Source: Ceratothoa steindachneri
Lineage: Eukaryota > Arthropoda > Malacostraca > Isopoda > Cymothoidae
Direction: 5' to 3'
Assembly: GCA_963969495.1 (NCBI GenBank)
Contig: OZ018323.1
Location: forward strand, 81,787,332 to 81,851,331
Length of the DNA: 64,000 nucleotides
Shown here: positions 22,377-33,660 of the stretch, piece by piece
Numbering within the stretch: position 1 is the first letter of the stretch
Layout of the letters: every line of letters begins with the position of its first letter
The notes under the pieces: model-generated
Databases searched by the model: none
Seen by the model: only the letters and a program-made list of their open reading frames with translations
Told to the model about the DNA's origin: nothing
Translations under genes and position numbers: made by a program

Positions 22377-25300
22377 AATATTTTCCTCTCCATCTCCCAA
22401 ATCGCCCAAACTGGAAATAACAAAAGAATTAAACGCAATAAAACACTTTATCCCTTTGCTCTCCAAGAGCATTTGTTCGAGGTCGTAATTTCTTACAGCC
22501 TTAACAATTGCGTGGATGGAGATCTAAAATGGATTCTGAGTGTAAAGGTATGGACGGGGTTATACGTATGCTGAGTGCGTGTGCGTTATAGTAAATGACT
22601 ACGTCTGCTTACATATAACCGTATTCAAGCACGTCTATGAAGCTCTTAGTCTTCTGCGTTTAACGCGTATGTATTATGCAGCTCTTGTATTTACGAGTAT
22701 GTGCGAAAAAAGTGCAGGAAAGCTATGCATAGGTAGGTCCCCTATGTATATTTTGACTTATACTCCTTGACTGAATTGAAGGATAAGGTAAAAGATAAAA
22801 ATAAATGATAATTATGATGGATAAAGAAGGAAATAGTAATAGAAAAATACAAGCTCCCACGAGTAATGTGGATAATTTTTTTATAAACTGATGACGTCAT
22901 AGTCTCATACACACACAGATGTACACAATGCACTCTTCCTATTAAGAATAAAAAATCACTTAAACTCATGCGGGGAAATGAAACATCTACACCAACGCAT
23001 CTATCAAACTCACGACTTGGCTACACACACTGACGCAGGCAAATAAGATTAAGACATATGTGTATGATAACAGTCGAGGAAAAAAAATCGCTTAAATGGC
23101 AGAAACATTTAATTACTTATTTAATTTTTTTTTAAGTGAAAAGCAAAATGGACACTTCAAGCCGAAAATTTATGTAATCAGTTTTTTAAAGAAGTAGTGA
23201 AGTTAGTCACCACATAATGTATAGAATGCACATAGCTCCAGTAGTCCAAGACTAATGAGTGCACTAGAAACTAGGAAGTGTGCATCTCTCATGAAATGAC
23301 ACCTGCTCGGTAGAGAAAGTCACGTTTTATTCTTCTTCACATTCGTTTCTGCTTTGGTAGAATTTTGAGAGAGCTGAGGTTTAGTATTGGCGCTCGCAAC
23401 CCTTAAACTTGATGTTGAGGGACGGAAGTCTTACCTGGTTGCAACTCCCAAAATGTAACATTGGTTAATTTTAGAGAAATACGCGCGTTGACTCCTCGTC
23501 AGAGAGCTTTGTTGTGGAGCAGCTGCACCGACTTGCGTTTTTACTACTTTAACAACAGGAACTAAAACGAAATTGTTTTCTATCAATAATTAAACAAATT
23601 GCGTAAGGCTCAATAGCAAGGGTGATATACTGTAAAATGGTTAGCTTTTATTAAACTCAGAGCAGTACCTAATTTTACAATATTTTTTTGTAGCTGTATA
23701 CATATAGGCCTTTGAACGGAAATGGGAGAGGATTAGGGAATATACATTTGGCCTTAGAACTAGAAGGTGATGAGTAGCCAATAGGATATATTTTACATTT
23801 CCGTGAGTGTGTACAGTTAAATCCTCAAGTTATCACTACGTTAGGCTGACAGACGGAATCAATCAAATCGTTTCCCTATTGACCGGTTGACCAAAACAAC
23901 GTAGTGACCTCATTACTCGCAAGGTTTTCCTATTTTGATGGAGGGAAAGTAGCAAAGGTGCAATTTATGCTCTTGCTCGAGAATTCTGCATTTATAATTG
24001 GAGAATTTCACCATTTCAAAATATATCGCAAATGCGTCGTGCTTTACCAAGTTAGCAATTTTTAGATTTTATTAATTTATTCTTGGTAATATTTTATTAG
24101 TATTATTATTTTTGAGTATTATTAATTATTATTCCTTCCTGTGTAAATGAAGCACATTTAGAGAAGTAAGAACGCTAAGTCCCATTTCTGACTAGATTTA
24201 GAATGGAGGATGAAAAACCGTCTTACTTTGCATGAATAGTTTAACTTCTTCCAGAATTATCACGAGATATCTCGAGTTAAAAGTTGTTTTAGATAATAAC
24301 ATATGTTCTTGGGAAGGGTTGGTAACAATTTATAAGGGAAAAAAAGGAAAAGAGAAGGGTAAAAGTATGTTAAGATAGTATTTTAACACATTTATGTGGA
24401 CCGCACTTACTACTAAAGTGCTCATAGTTTCGAACACTGTGGCCATAAAGTCCAAGCAAATAGTACGAAAATGTTGTATCTATTAATACTCTAATTAGGT
24501 TTATTACTGGTTCCCATTTTATGTTAAGGTGAGTAATTTACCCTAAGCTCCAGGCAAATCATCCCTTAACTGTCTTTCTCAAGCCTCTTATTATGGCATC
24601 AGCATTCGTAGCTTCCGTCTGCTGTCCTTTTAGATAAGAACGCCTGCCTTTTAGAGCACCTTAAAGAATCAAGAATTGATGAGGTTTTCTGTGTTATTCG
24701 TAATTCTCCTTTATTTTTCCTCACTTCCTTTTTATTTCTCCCGTTACCTCTCTTGTTCAGAAATGGCCAATGACCTCAAAGAGGATGGGTACATTCCCCT
24801 CTTTTACTTGAATAAATTCAGCCCCTCTCTTTGAGCCTGGATCGTCTCCCGTAACTTCCTGTTCCCATGGCAACCTGTCCGAACTATTTGGGACGAATAA
24901 CGCAAATATATCTAAAGGAAAATCGCTCACCCAAACTAGACGCCACTCTGTACCCCCATTTACATTTATCTCCCCGAGTTTCTTTTATATTCCCTTGACG
25001 CCCTTATCTCTATTACTCTCCTGGGCCCCAAAATACCCCCTTTACTCTATTTCCCACACAAAAACCCGATTACATAAAATACCCACAGCTCTAATTTATA
25101 TTTTTTCCGAACCATAAAATTGTGTGGAAGAGCCGTGTATGATGATTATCCGTGTAATGCTAAGACGATAATCTCTAGCTCAATGTATACATGCTTTTCT
25201 TGGGGAAATATATGCTTGTGTAAACATGTATTAATGGGTATGTATGTTTAAAAATGGATATTGATTTCGTGTTTTTTGTCACCATTTCACACCGTGTGAT

Positions 25301-25670
25301 GCTTATCTCAGTTGAAGCTTCCAAGTTAATCGGAGATTCGAATCAGAGGGGATGAATGGCAGCCAGACAGACACAGACACAGCCCTAAATCCTGAAGCCA
25401 ACCTATGAATAACAACTACACGCGATGTGGATTAAATTCACTCTATGTTTCCACATGGGTAAACCGCAGAGCATTAAAGAATTAGGAGACATTAAGTAAT
25501 TGCATAGGCGTATGTGTCTATGTGCGGATGTGTGAATATCAGTGATGGGAGGAATCTAATATTGATTATCGCCAAAATTGAAAAAGGAGGAGTAAAAGTT
25601 GACCCCGTGCACCTCTCCTTACAAAATAAGGTAGTTCAAACATCGATTTTTACAAGCATTGAACCCGCCC
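22377..25670. other. Unassigned ~3.3 kb
   Basis: No gene, RNA, TIR pair or tandem repeat was recognised. Short frames at 22368-22969 have no similarity that I can name. It may be unique intergenic sequence or very old repeats. Confidence 0.4.
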
Positions 25671-25692
25671 TCCAATAAACGAAACTAACAGG

Positions 25693-25776
<84 letters not shown>

Positions 25777-25798
25777 CCTGTAAGTTTAGTTCATTGGA
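25671..25798. repeat. (AT)n tract inside a ~28-bp inverted repeat
   Basis: The left arm TCCAATAAACGAAACTAACA plus GGATTTATA (25671-25699) is complementary, with a few mismatches, to the right arm TTATATCCTGTAAGTTTAGT plus TCATTGGAG (about 25770-25798). The whole ~70-bp (AT)n run lies between the arms. The complete segment could fold as one long hairpin. It looks like a small palindromic element whose loop expanded as a microsatellite. Confidence 0.8.
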
Positions 25799-26420
25799 GA
25801 GAGAGAGAGAGAGAAGTGGGAGGCGCAAGTGAAGGGGAGATGAAACAGAGAGAAAGAGAGAGAGGTTAACGGCGGAGAGAGGATGGAGAGGGAGAGAGAG
25901 AAGGAAAAGAAGGCAGAGAAGAAGGACGGTGATGGGGAGAGGGAGAGAAGGTGATGGGGAGAGAGTAGAGAGTGATGGAGAGAGAATGTTGTGGACTGGG
26001 TCATCGGTTAGGGGGCTATGGGGAGCGAGAGACGTGAGGAGAAATTATGGGAAGAGTGTATGGGGAGTGAGGGTAGAAAAGAGGGGAACAAAGGGAATAG
26101 TGAGTAGGTGGGATAGGGGATGAGAGAGAGGCTGAGAAAGTGATCAGGGAGGAGAGAGAGAGGGGGGGTACGTAATGGGGAGGCCAGTAGAAGATCTGGG
26201 GGTGAGAGGGAGGGTTAAAGGGAAAGAGGGAGATAGAATAGGAGAGAGATTGGTACAGAGAGGGGAGACAGAGTGAGATAGAGAGGGCAGAAAGAGTGGG
26301 ACAGAGAGGAGATAGATAGATGGGAGTCTCTGTCGTAGAGCTTGTGAAAGAGAGTAAGAGAAGGGTAGAGAGAGTGTAAGAGTCCCTGTCAGAGAGATTA
26401 TAAGAGTGTGCTATAGATTT
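25799..26420. repeat. Purine-rich (GA)n-like tract
   Basis: About 600 bp of nearly pure purine on the plus strand (GAGAGA, GGGAGAG, AAGAGAG words), interrupted increasingly towards the right. Frames on either strand through it are composition artefacts. Confidence 0.92.
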
Positions 26421-27179
26421 TTTAAAAACTTGTTAATTTTCACTTGTCATATTTACAATTTTCCCTCACTTGGAATAGAGGAATGTTTATTTAAACGAGG
26501 GGATACACGCGCAGTGGAGAGGCCGTGCATGTTCCCACTTGTTTCGTTCGGACGATTGCCATATGAGCATCGCTCATAACAGTGGCACAGATCCGAGCCA
26601 TAAAAATCGGCCTTTGAAAGATAACGAATTTCCCTTCGCTCTCATCGCCCTCCCCTCTCTGCTGCCGACGTCATTCTACAGGTGGATGAGTGGAACTTCT
26701 CCCTTTCACTCCCAGCAATTTCTTTCTCTCTTCACACACATTTTTTTTTCTCTCCCGAGCTTACACCCCTTTCTACTATCACCAACCTTCACGCTATTTT
26801 TTCATCTCTTTCCCGCCTACTTCTACCCATCTCTTCCGTCACCACCCCATCTATCTCTCTCTCCTTACTAGTCATTTTCCTCTCAAAGAATCCAGATGAC
26901 GCGCAGCGAAAGGTGAAACTACTTGTCAGAGCAATGGCCTGGCTCAGGATTGTCCCCGAAGGACAAAATCTGGATTCAGCCAAATGGAAACTAAATAAGC
27001 AAAGGGGACGAACGTTCAGATCAACCCCCATAAAAGTTGAGATATAAAAGCCCGTTCCATCCGAATCAAATTTTCTGATCTGCGTTTGCTGGTGGCTACG
27101 GAATATGTAGATAGATATCTTGGTCGACACCGATTCATGGCTGCGCACTGATATAAGAGATCTGGGGACCCCTGGGTAC
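26421..27179. other. Unassigned stretch with a pyrimidine-rich core
   Basis: Overlapping frames at 26539-27047 (plus) and 26789-27148 (minus) cover a CT-rich stretch at 26640-26880. None shows a recognisable domain. A small exon cannot be excluded, but nothing supports it. Confidence 0.3.
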
Positions 27180-27184
27180 GTGAT

Positions 27185-29121
27185 CAGGGTGTCTACTGCC
27201 CTTGCAATCCTTCAAAATCCCTTGAATTTATTTCCCCCTTGAAATCCTTGAAAATTCCTTGAATTTGATGAAAAAGGTAGATGGACCTTGAATTTAAAAA
27301 TAAATCATTGAGTGATTGTTCAAATTTGATTTTTCATATTCATTATATATATACTTTTTAATGTCTATTAGAAAAATAGTAATATTATAAGTTAATATTT
27401 GTTAATCTACTCACTAATGTGAGTGAAGATATGCTTTGGATGCATTGTATTTTATGATGGATGCTCGCTATACTTCTGTGAGTGTCGCTTAGATACCTTG
27501 GTTTGTTGAAACAATTAAGAATACTCACGAAGAACCAAAAAGTGCATTATATGTCACGGTGAAAGAGGCTCTGTGCAATGAGCTTCTATCTGCTAAGATC
27601 GCTTTTTTTCTGAAGATTTCATCGAAATTGGAAGGATTTCTGGTCCGGTATCAAACTGACTCCCCAATGATGCCATTCCTTTACGCGAATTTGTGTGCCA
27701 TGCTGTCGACTCTCTTGCTATGTTTAATCAAGAAAGATTTAGTTCAGGGAAAATCTTTCAAGCAGCTGAGTACTCTGGATTTAACCAATCCGCCTCACCA
27801 ATTACCTGCTGAAAAAGTGAATTTCTGCTTTGCTGTTAAAGAAGAGATTAGAAAAGTTCGAGAACATCTGACCAACACTGACATTCTCCAGTTTCGGAAG
27901 GAAGCAGTGAACTTCCTCGTAGCTGTAGTAAAATAAATCAGCGAGAGGAGTACTCTTAAGTATTTTGTTGTTAAAGGCTTCAGCTGTTTGAATCCAAATG
28001 TGATGGTGAATGCATTCAAGTACGAGTCCAGGATTGAGATATTTCTGAGAGAACTTGTGTCTATAGAAAAACTGTCCGGAAAGACTGCTGATGACATCAA
28101 AACAGAGTACAAGCGATTTGTCACTGACAATAATCTCTGTGAATCAAATAAAACGTTCTCCAGAGAAACTCATCTTGATGCTCATTTTGAGCACTTATTC
28201 CAGGTAGCAAATTTCAAGGTAACCTTCCTCTTCAAGATCTTTATTTATGAAATATTGAGCCTCATTTACAGACAAGCAGCTGCCGAATGGGGTTTCAATA
28301 CTAACAAAGAAATTTTAGTCGAAAATCCTCAACAGAAGTCTATGATTGCTTAGAAAGTTGTACACGATGCCTTCGTTGCAACTGAGAAGCCTTTCACTGA
28401 GTTTAAAGTGACTAAGCCACTTATGCATACATTTAGGAATTCTTCTTGCCTGTACAAAGAAGATCTTAAATATGAAAGGAAGCAGGGCAAAAGTCTTACA
28501 TACATGGAAGCCAAGAAAAGACAAACTGATGCTCTGATCAAAGAAAAAGGAGATGAGAAAAAAAAATGGATTTTGAAGCAAAAATGAGTCTCTTGATAAG
28601 GAAATTGTAACCATCAAGCATGATTAAATAACAAATAAAATTAAAAGGTAACTTCTGAATCATGAATATTCATTCTATTTTGTAATACATTTAATTTTCA
28701 ATCGTAATATTTTGGAATTTTTCCTAAATGCTTCATGATTCAGTGTTTGGGGGTCATTTTGAAACAAAAAATTCTTTGCTATGAAGAGTGGAAAGTAATG
28801 GATATATTTGCTTAGTATAATTTAGGTTATTGTGTGGCTGAGTCAAAATAAATGCTTTAAAATATATTTTTATACCTGAAAATGGAAGCATTTCCAAATA
28901 TAGGTACTATAATTTCATGAAATGGATAGTTTTTGATGATAGAAATTATTTAATTAAAAAATTGATGTCTCATAAATCTAATAAAACAGACAAGGGTAGT
29001 GTAACTAATAATTTAAAGAAATAAAGCAAAGGTTAAACCACTCCTTGATTATTTAAAAATTAGTCCTTGAAATCTTTGAAAAGTCCTTGAATTCAAAATC
29101 ACCAAACAAGTAGACACCCTG
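27185..29121 (+). mobile_element. hAT-like DNA transposon, internally truncated
   Basis: Terminal inverted repeats: the left end CAGGGTGTCTACT (27185) mirrors the right end AGTAGACACCCTG (ending 29121). Both are followed inwards by TCCTTGAAATT/CCTTGAATTT words on both sides. The flanks carry a perfect 5-bp direct repeat GTGAT (27180-27184 and 29122-29126). The interior holds one damaged transposase-like reading frame. CAGGGTG-type ends fit the hAT superfamily, but hAT normally makes an 8-bp duplication. At 1.94 kb with no N-terminal zinc-finger region, the element is shorter than an autonomous copy would be. Confidence 0.85.
27559..28587 (+). pseudogene. hAT-like transposase, C-terminal part, two in-frame stops
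   Basis: One reading frame of 343 codons runs to TGA at 28585-28587 and is broken by TAA (27934-27936) and TAG (28351-28353). The first part has YQTDSPMMPFLYANLCAML, a motif known from many multi-copy animal transposon proteins ('YQTD.P..PFL..DL..L'). The late part, QAAAEWGFNTNKEILVEN, corresponds to the '(S/A)xxERGFS.NKE...EN' segment of hAT-type C-terminal dimerisation regions, with Glu-Arg changed to Glu-Trp. The tail is a charged, probable coiled-coil stretch (ERKQGKSLTYMEAKKRQTD). N-terminal DNA-binding and first catalytic segments are absent. Only two stops break the frame, so decay is moderate compared with the other elements. Confidence 0.75.
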
Positions 29122-29126
29122 GTGAT

Positions 29127-30735
29127 CTAGGGTCTTTTCATGACACGAGGCTACGGGTATAGATATAGGGTATACAGAGCACCAGTTTTCGTGTGTAATC
29201 CAAGGGATAAATCGAAATTCTCCGCGGATAAATAACGCAATGAAGAAATGATTTATATAACTTTTGTTCTGTTCTTCGATGACTGAACTTGTATTAATGT
29301 CATTTCTTTTCATATTTAGCCTGTTTTTTATTAGTTGCCTTTGTTCTATATTTAGAGACTGTTTGTATTTTCTTAATTTTGGAATTTGTTTATATTAAAG
29401 TATTGTCTGTTTATGCTTTTCTTATCTATTCATCCTATATTGAATGGATTTGTATCAATTGATCACTTTTTGTATGTTTAATTCAGTGTATCTTTAAATG
29501 TCTCACTTTTTCTAAACAGTTTTAATCTGTTCTTGGTAATCTGTTGAATATGTTCAAATCAGCTGAGTTCTTTTTGTCTGTTCTTGACTTTTGAAACAAA
29601 CAAATTTAAATTTAGACAGAATGAAAGTTATGGTGGTGATGTAACAGACATAATTAAATGATATATACATGGCTGGAATAGAAAAAAAAGTACAAAAAGA
29701 CATTAACAGAAGTACGTTATTGAAGAATATTGCATACAGGAACATACCATTTTTTTTTCTTAAAATGAAGCTCACTAAGACAATAATTAACAGCCAAAAT
29801 AGAGAGACATAAAGGCAAAGAAGCGATGGACACGGGGCTAAATTTAAGGGGGCCGGAAGGCTTCTTGGCATTAATCCAAATTGGCGCGTCGCCTTCTATA
29901 ACCCCATCTCTTAGCCCCCTTCGATCCCTGAATGTATCCCGCCCCCATACAAAATAGAAAAATGGAAATAGAAACGTTATAATCTGTCTCGAGAATAAAT
30001 CAAACTCTGTTTAGGTGGAGAGGGGATGGGAAATCCGGTTGGAGAGGGAGGGTACACTGCTTCGTGTCGGAGTCAGCAAATAACACTTGATAACTCCTGC
30101 GAAATGCCTTACCAATCACTAACACACACATACTCACACATACAAAACACTAACACGGACACATCAGAACACTTACAAACACATATTTTCATACAAACAC
30201 GCACATCTAAACATACTTTTCTCTTCATTCCTATTTTTCTGTGTTTACTCTTATTCGACTACCCTAGAATAGACACAAATACCGGGGATAGAGGGCGTTA
30301 AGCCCTTAAAACAACTAAATGCAGAATTACATAGCATAATATAAATACACAAATAAAATAAGACATTCACACTAAAAACACAGTGTGAGTTTTTTTATTC
30401 CAGATTTGTGTTGTTAAAACAAGATTACACAACGAAGGATCGATTAAAGTAGGCGATTATGTAGCAAACGATTCAAATTCCAGTAGGCGATTATGTATGG
30501 TTGTGCCCAAGGAAGTAATAAAAGGGGATTGAGGACAAAAGGTGTGGAGGATGAATGGGTGGAGAAGAATGGGGTTAGGTTGCAGACAAAAAGAGGAATA
30601 AGAAGAAGTACTGCTCAAGGAAGACCCTAGGATCCAATCAATCCGTAAACATATAAGAATTTGTTCAATTTTACAGGAGCGAGATTTACATCTTCTTAGC
30701 TTTAATGATATTTCGCCACATTCTTTCAGCACTCC
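29127..30735. other. Unassigned stretch
   Basis: The minus-strand 105-codon frame at 29554-29871 is hydrophobic because of AT-rich composition. It has no recognisable family. A CA-rich patch lies at 30120-30220. No gene is called. Confidence 0.35.
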
Positions 30736-30737
30736 TT

Positions 30738-30926
30738 CATCCGGCTTTGTTGAAGGACTCCTCCTCCCTAGACTCCTTCTTCTTCTTTTTCTTCTCTAAT
30801 GGATACTTGTTTTCCCTTCCCCTTGCCTCCTTTTGCTTGCCTTTGGTAAGGTAAACTGCAATGTCCGCACTAATGGTATGAGGTTTGTGTAGAAATGAGT
30901 AACCACCACCCTGAAATGGGAACGGC
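30738..30926 (-). CDS. Possible exon (weak): GGGYSFLHKPHTISADIAVY segment
   Basis: On the minus strand a polypyrimidine-AG sequence (CCGTTCCCATTTCAG, about 30912-30926) precedes an open frame that reads GGGYSFLHKPHTISADIAVY then LTKGKQKEARGRENKYPLE. It continues into a Lys/Glu-rich tail and a stop near 30737. The non-repetitive composition of the first 35 codons and the good acceptor consensus make it one of the few places that could be a real terminal exon. I do not recognise the protein. There is no donor or partner exon that I can identify, so this remains weak. Confidence 0.2.
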
Positions 30927-30943
30927 TGGGGGACGATCTTCAT

Positions 30944-32555
30944 CCACGCTAAAACAAGTTACTCTATTCATTACACTCACGTTGGATTGGTCTCTTGGAT
31001 ACATTCACTTGCTTGGTGTGGATAAACAGCGTCCCTTAGATGTGCCCGATGCAGTATGAAGGCGACTACTCATTGCTATACTATCCGCTTAGATTTTGTT
31101 TTGTTTGTTTTTGTTTAGTCACTGTATCATTTTGCTTTGAATTTTACTTGTGTTCTTATTGTAGCTTATTAATACGGTATATATTATTACGGCAACATTT
31201 GCCCTTGGAAACAGACGCCAAATGGGCTCCATAAGGAAAAACAATCCATGGACGTTCGAGATCGAGTCATAATTTATATCATTAACATTTGAAAGTCAGT
31301 TCCATTTATAAACATAATAGTTGATGTCCTAAATTATACTGCCTATACTAGGTAATATTTATATTCAAAAAATACGTCTTAAGTCAATAATTAAAATTAA
31401 TTGAAATGCTTTTAACTACTTGGTTTGGTAGATAATTTCATGTTTGTGTGATTTCTTAGGTAAAATAATTGTTTGCCAATTAAAATCCATTATCTATCAA
31501 TCCTCAATCTCGAACGGTAGTTTATAATTAATATTACCGGATCTGTTTTGCATTTAAAAACTTGGATCTGTTTTCTACGCAGTCGCCTTGAGTTAACCCT
31601 TTCTATCAGTACTATATATTTATTGGGTAATGCGGAAGTAAATAGCCTTTAAGTTAATTACTGAAATACTTTTTTATAAATTTAAAAACGAATACATTTT
31701 GAACCATAAAAGTACATTATTAATTCTTTTCGGACTTTCATTTATCGACCTGCTGACCATTTGAAAACACTGGTAGAGGTAAGTTTAAGAATGGTAATGT
31801 ATTTTTCCGAGTTGATATTGCCAACAGACTCAACCAATTCTGACCTTCCATGATTACAAAATGAATCCCACATCATAAAAAGCTACCATGTTTCATCGTC
31901 GGTTGTAATCGATTTATGTCAAACTATTGAGGGGTAATCTTTAAACCTATGACCGTTCAAACTCTAAAATTTATTCATCCCACTCATCTCTCTTCTTAAT
32001 ATTGGTCATAGTTAAGAGAGACTTCATATTGGCTGCACGTCTTATGATGACCAAGAGAGTGTAGGGAGTTTACTGCTGTTTTGGGGCTGATTTGGAATCT
32101 GTCACTTCAGAAGATTTTAACTGGAGGATGTTTTTAATGGATCATCGAACAGCACGAAGAAATCTTTCAGAAGGCCCAGGACGAGCAAGGTGTGACTCAG
32201 AGAGGTTTTACCTTTTCCATTAATTTGAAAAATAATTCTGCTAACAGTGGATATTAGTATTCCGAAGCTTGTTAATAAGACAATCCTCCATCAGATTGAC
32301 CGAAAATGGTCCTATTTGAAAAGCTATAACTTCCTTGGATTTTTTTCTTTCTAGGCATGTCTAATAATTACAATAATAAATTTTGAAAAGCTGAAACAAA
32401 TACTAGTCGTAATAATGGCAAAAGCAGGAGAAAACATTTTATCATAAAACTCTGCCTGTTTATTTAACTTTTGTTTTATTTTATATATATTTTATTTTTA
32501 ACTTAAATATTAAATTCTGTCAATGATTACCAGCATCAGGTTATATTTTTTAGTA
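30944..32555. other. Unassigned AT-rich stretch
   Basis: No gene, repeat array or TIR pair was recognised. Confidence 0.4.
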
Positions 32556-33010
32556 TGTATATTCAATTCATAGGTCCGTTTCTAAGGCAACTTATTCTAT
32601 AATTTAGTAACCCTTATTTGAATTGCATGACCTTGCATTTACTTATGTTTAAATTCACCTGCTTTCTCTCCTCCCACTCGACATTTTTATCCAGGTTCCG
32701 CTGTACATTCTTCACATCCCATGTAAAATGGATCTGTTTCCTTGTTTAAAGTTATCTTCGAATTCTGAGATTTTTTTAATCAATCCATTATCAAGGTCAT
32801 TTAGATATACAATAAACAATTTTGGACTCAGTACACACACTTGAGGTAATCCGCTAGAGACATGAGGGGAACCCAAATTTGCCCAATTTACGACAACCTG
32901 TTGTACGCATTTTGAAAGCTCGTTCTCTATCCGATAAATTTTTTTTGTTTTATTCCGTGCACTTTAAGTTTCAGTAAAAGGTGAATTCTATCCACTGCTT
33001 TGAGATAATT
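32556..33010 (-). pseudogene. LINE reverse transcriptase remnant
   Basis: The minus strand contains degraded RT blocks in order. Near 33000-32930 there is a VDRI..LLKLKVHGI-like block (normally 'KAFD.V.H..L..KL...GI'). Near 32860-32790 there is LSPKLFIVYLNDLDNGL with an SKISEFEDN-like continuation (normally 'LGPLLF..YINDL...........FADD'). Near 32660-32620 there is KHKMQGHAIQ (normally 'FN..KCKVM'). The catalytic FADD is degraded. This is a very widespread invertebrate LINE segment. Stops and frameshifts are frequent. Confidence 0.65.
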
Positions 33011-33295
33011 TTTGAGAGAAATTATTTTATAAAATATTTAAGGGAGATTACTTAGAGACGAGCGTCCTCACCGAAAGTTTATGTTGTGTGTCTATGATTA
33101 GGTTATCTGACTCGTGGACTTGCTCTCCTATATCTCTTTTTATTGATGTTACGACCTTACCACTTACTGAAGTTAACCGATAGAATGAAAAGTATTAAGA
33201 TCGGTTTCCTATACTTTTTCAAAACACTCATCACATTACCTCTTAATGTCTCTACTCGGACTATTCATTACCTAATTACCGGTTAAAATCATACA

Positions 33296-33325
33296 CAACG
33301 GTTTAAATATTTATTTAAACCGTTG
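33296..33325. repeat. Short perfect hairpin (13-bp stem, 4-nt loop)
   Basis: CAACGGTTTAAAT, ATTT, ATTTAAACCGTTG. No adjacent coding region gives it a role. Confidence 0.85.
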
Positions 33326-33660
33326 CCTTTGGTAATTTCATCTTTTTTATGTATATGTAATTATTTCCCACTTATTTACATGCTCCCCGAAAGGAAATCC
33401 TTAGCTTAGTGTGGATAGTCATGACAAGTTGTCAGCAGCAAAAACACTTACGAATTGGTTGTTTAATGTCTTTAGTGCTTATTTGGGGTCTTATGTGAAA
33501 TGTATTCTAATGCCAATCGGTTCTGTGGCCTCTCGTATGGGGTTTCGATTGTTTCATAACTATACGAATGCTTATGCTTATGTGTTGAGGTTTGTGCAAG
33601 GCTCTTCTAATTTCTTTAGCTTTTCGAACGTTTAGCTTCACCATTCTACAATATAATATA

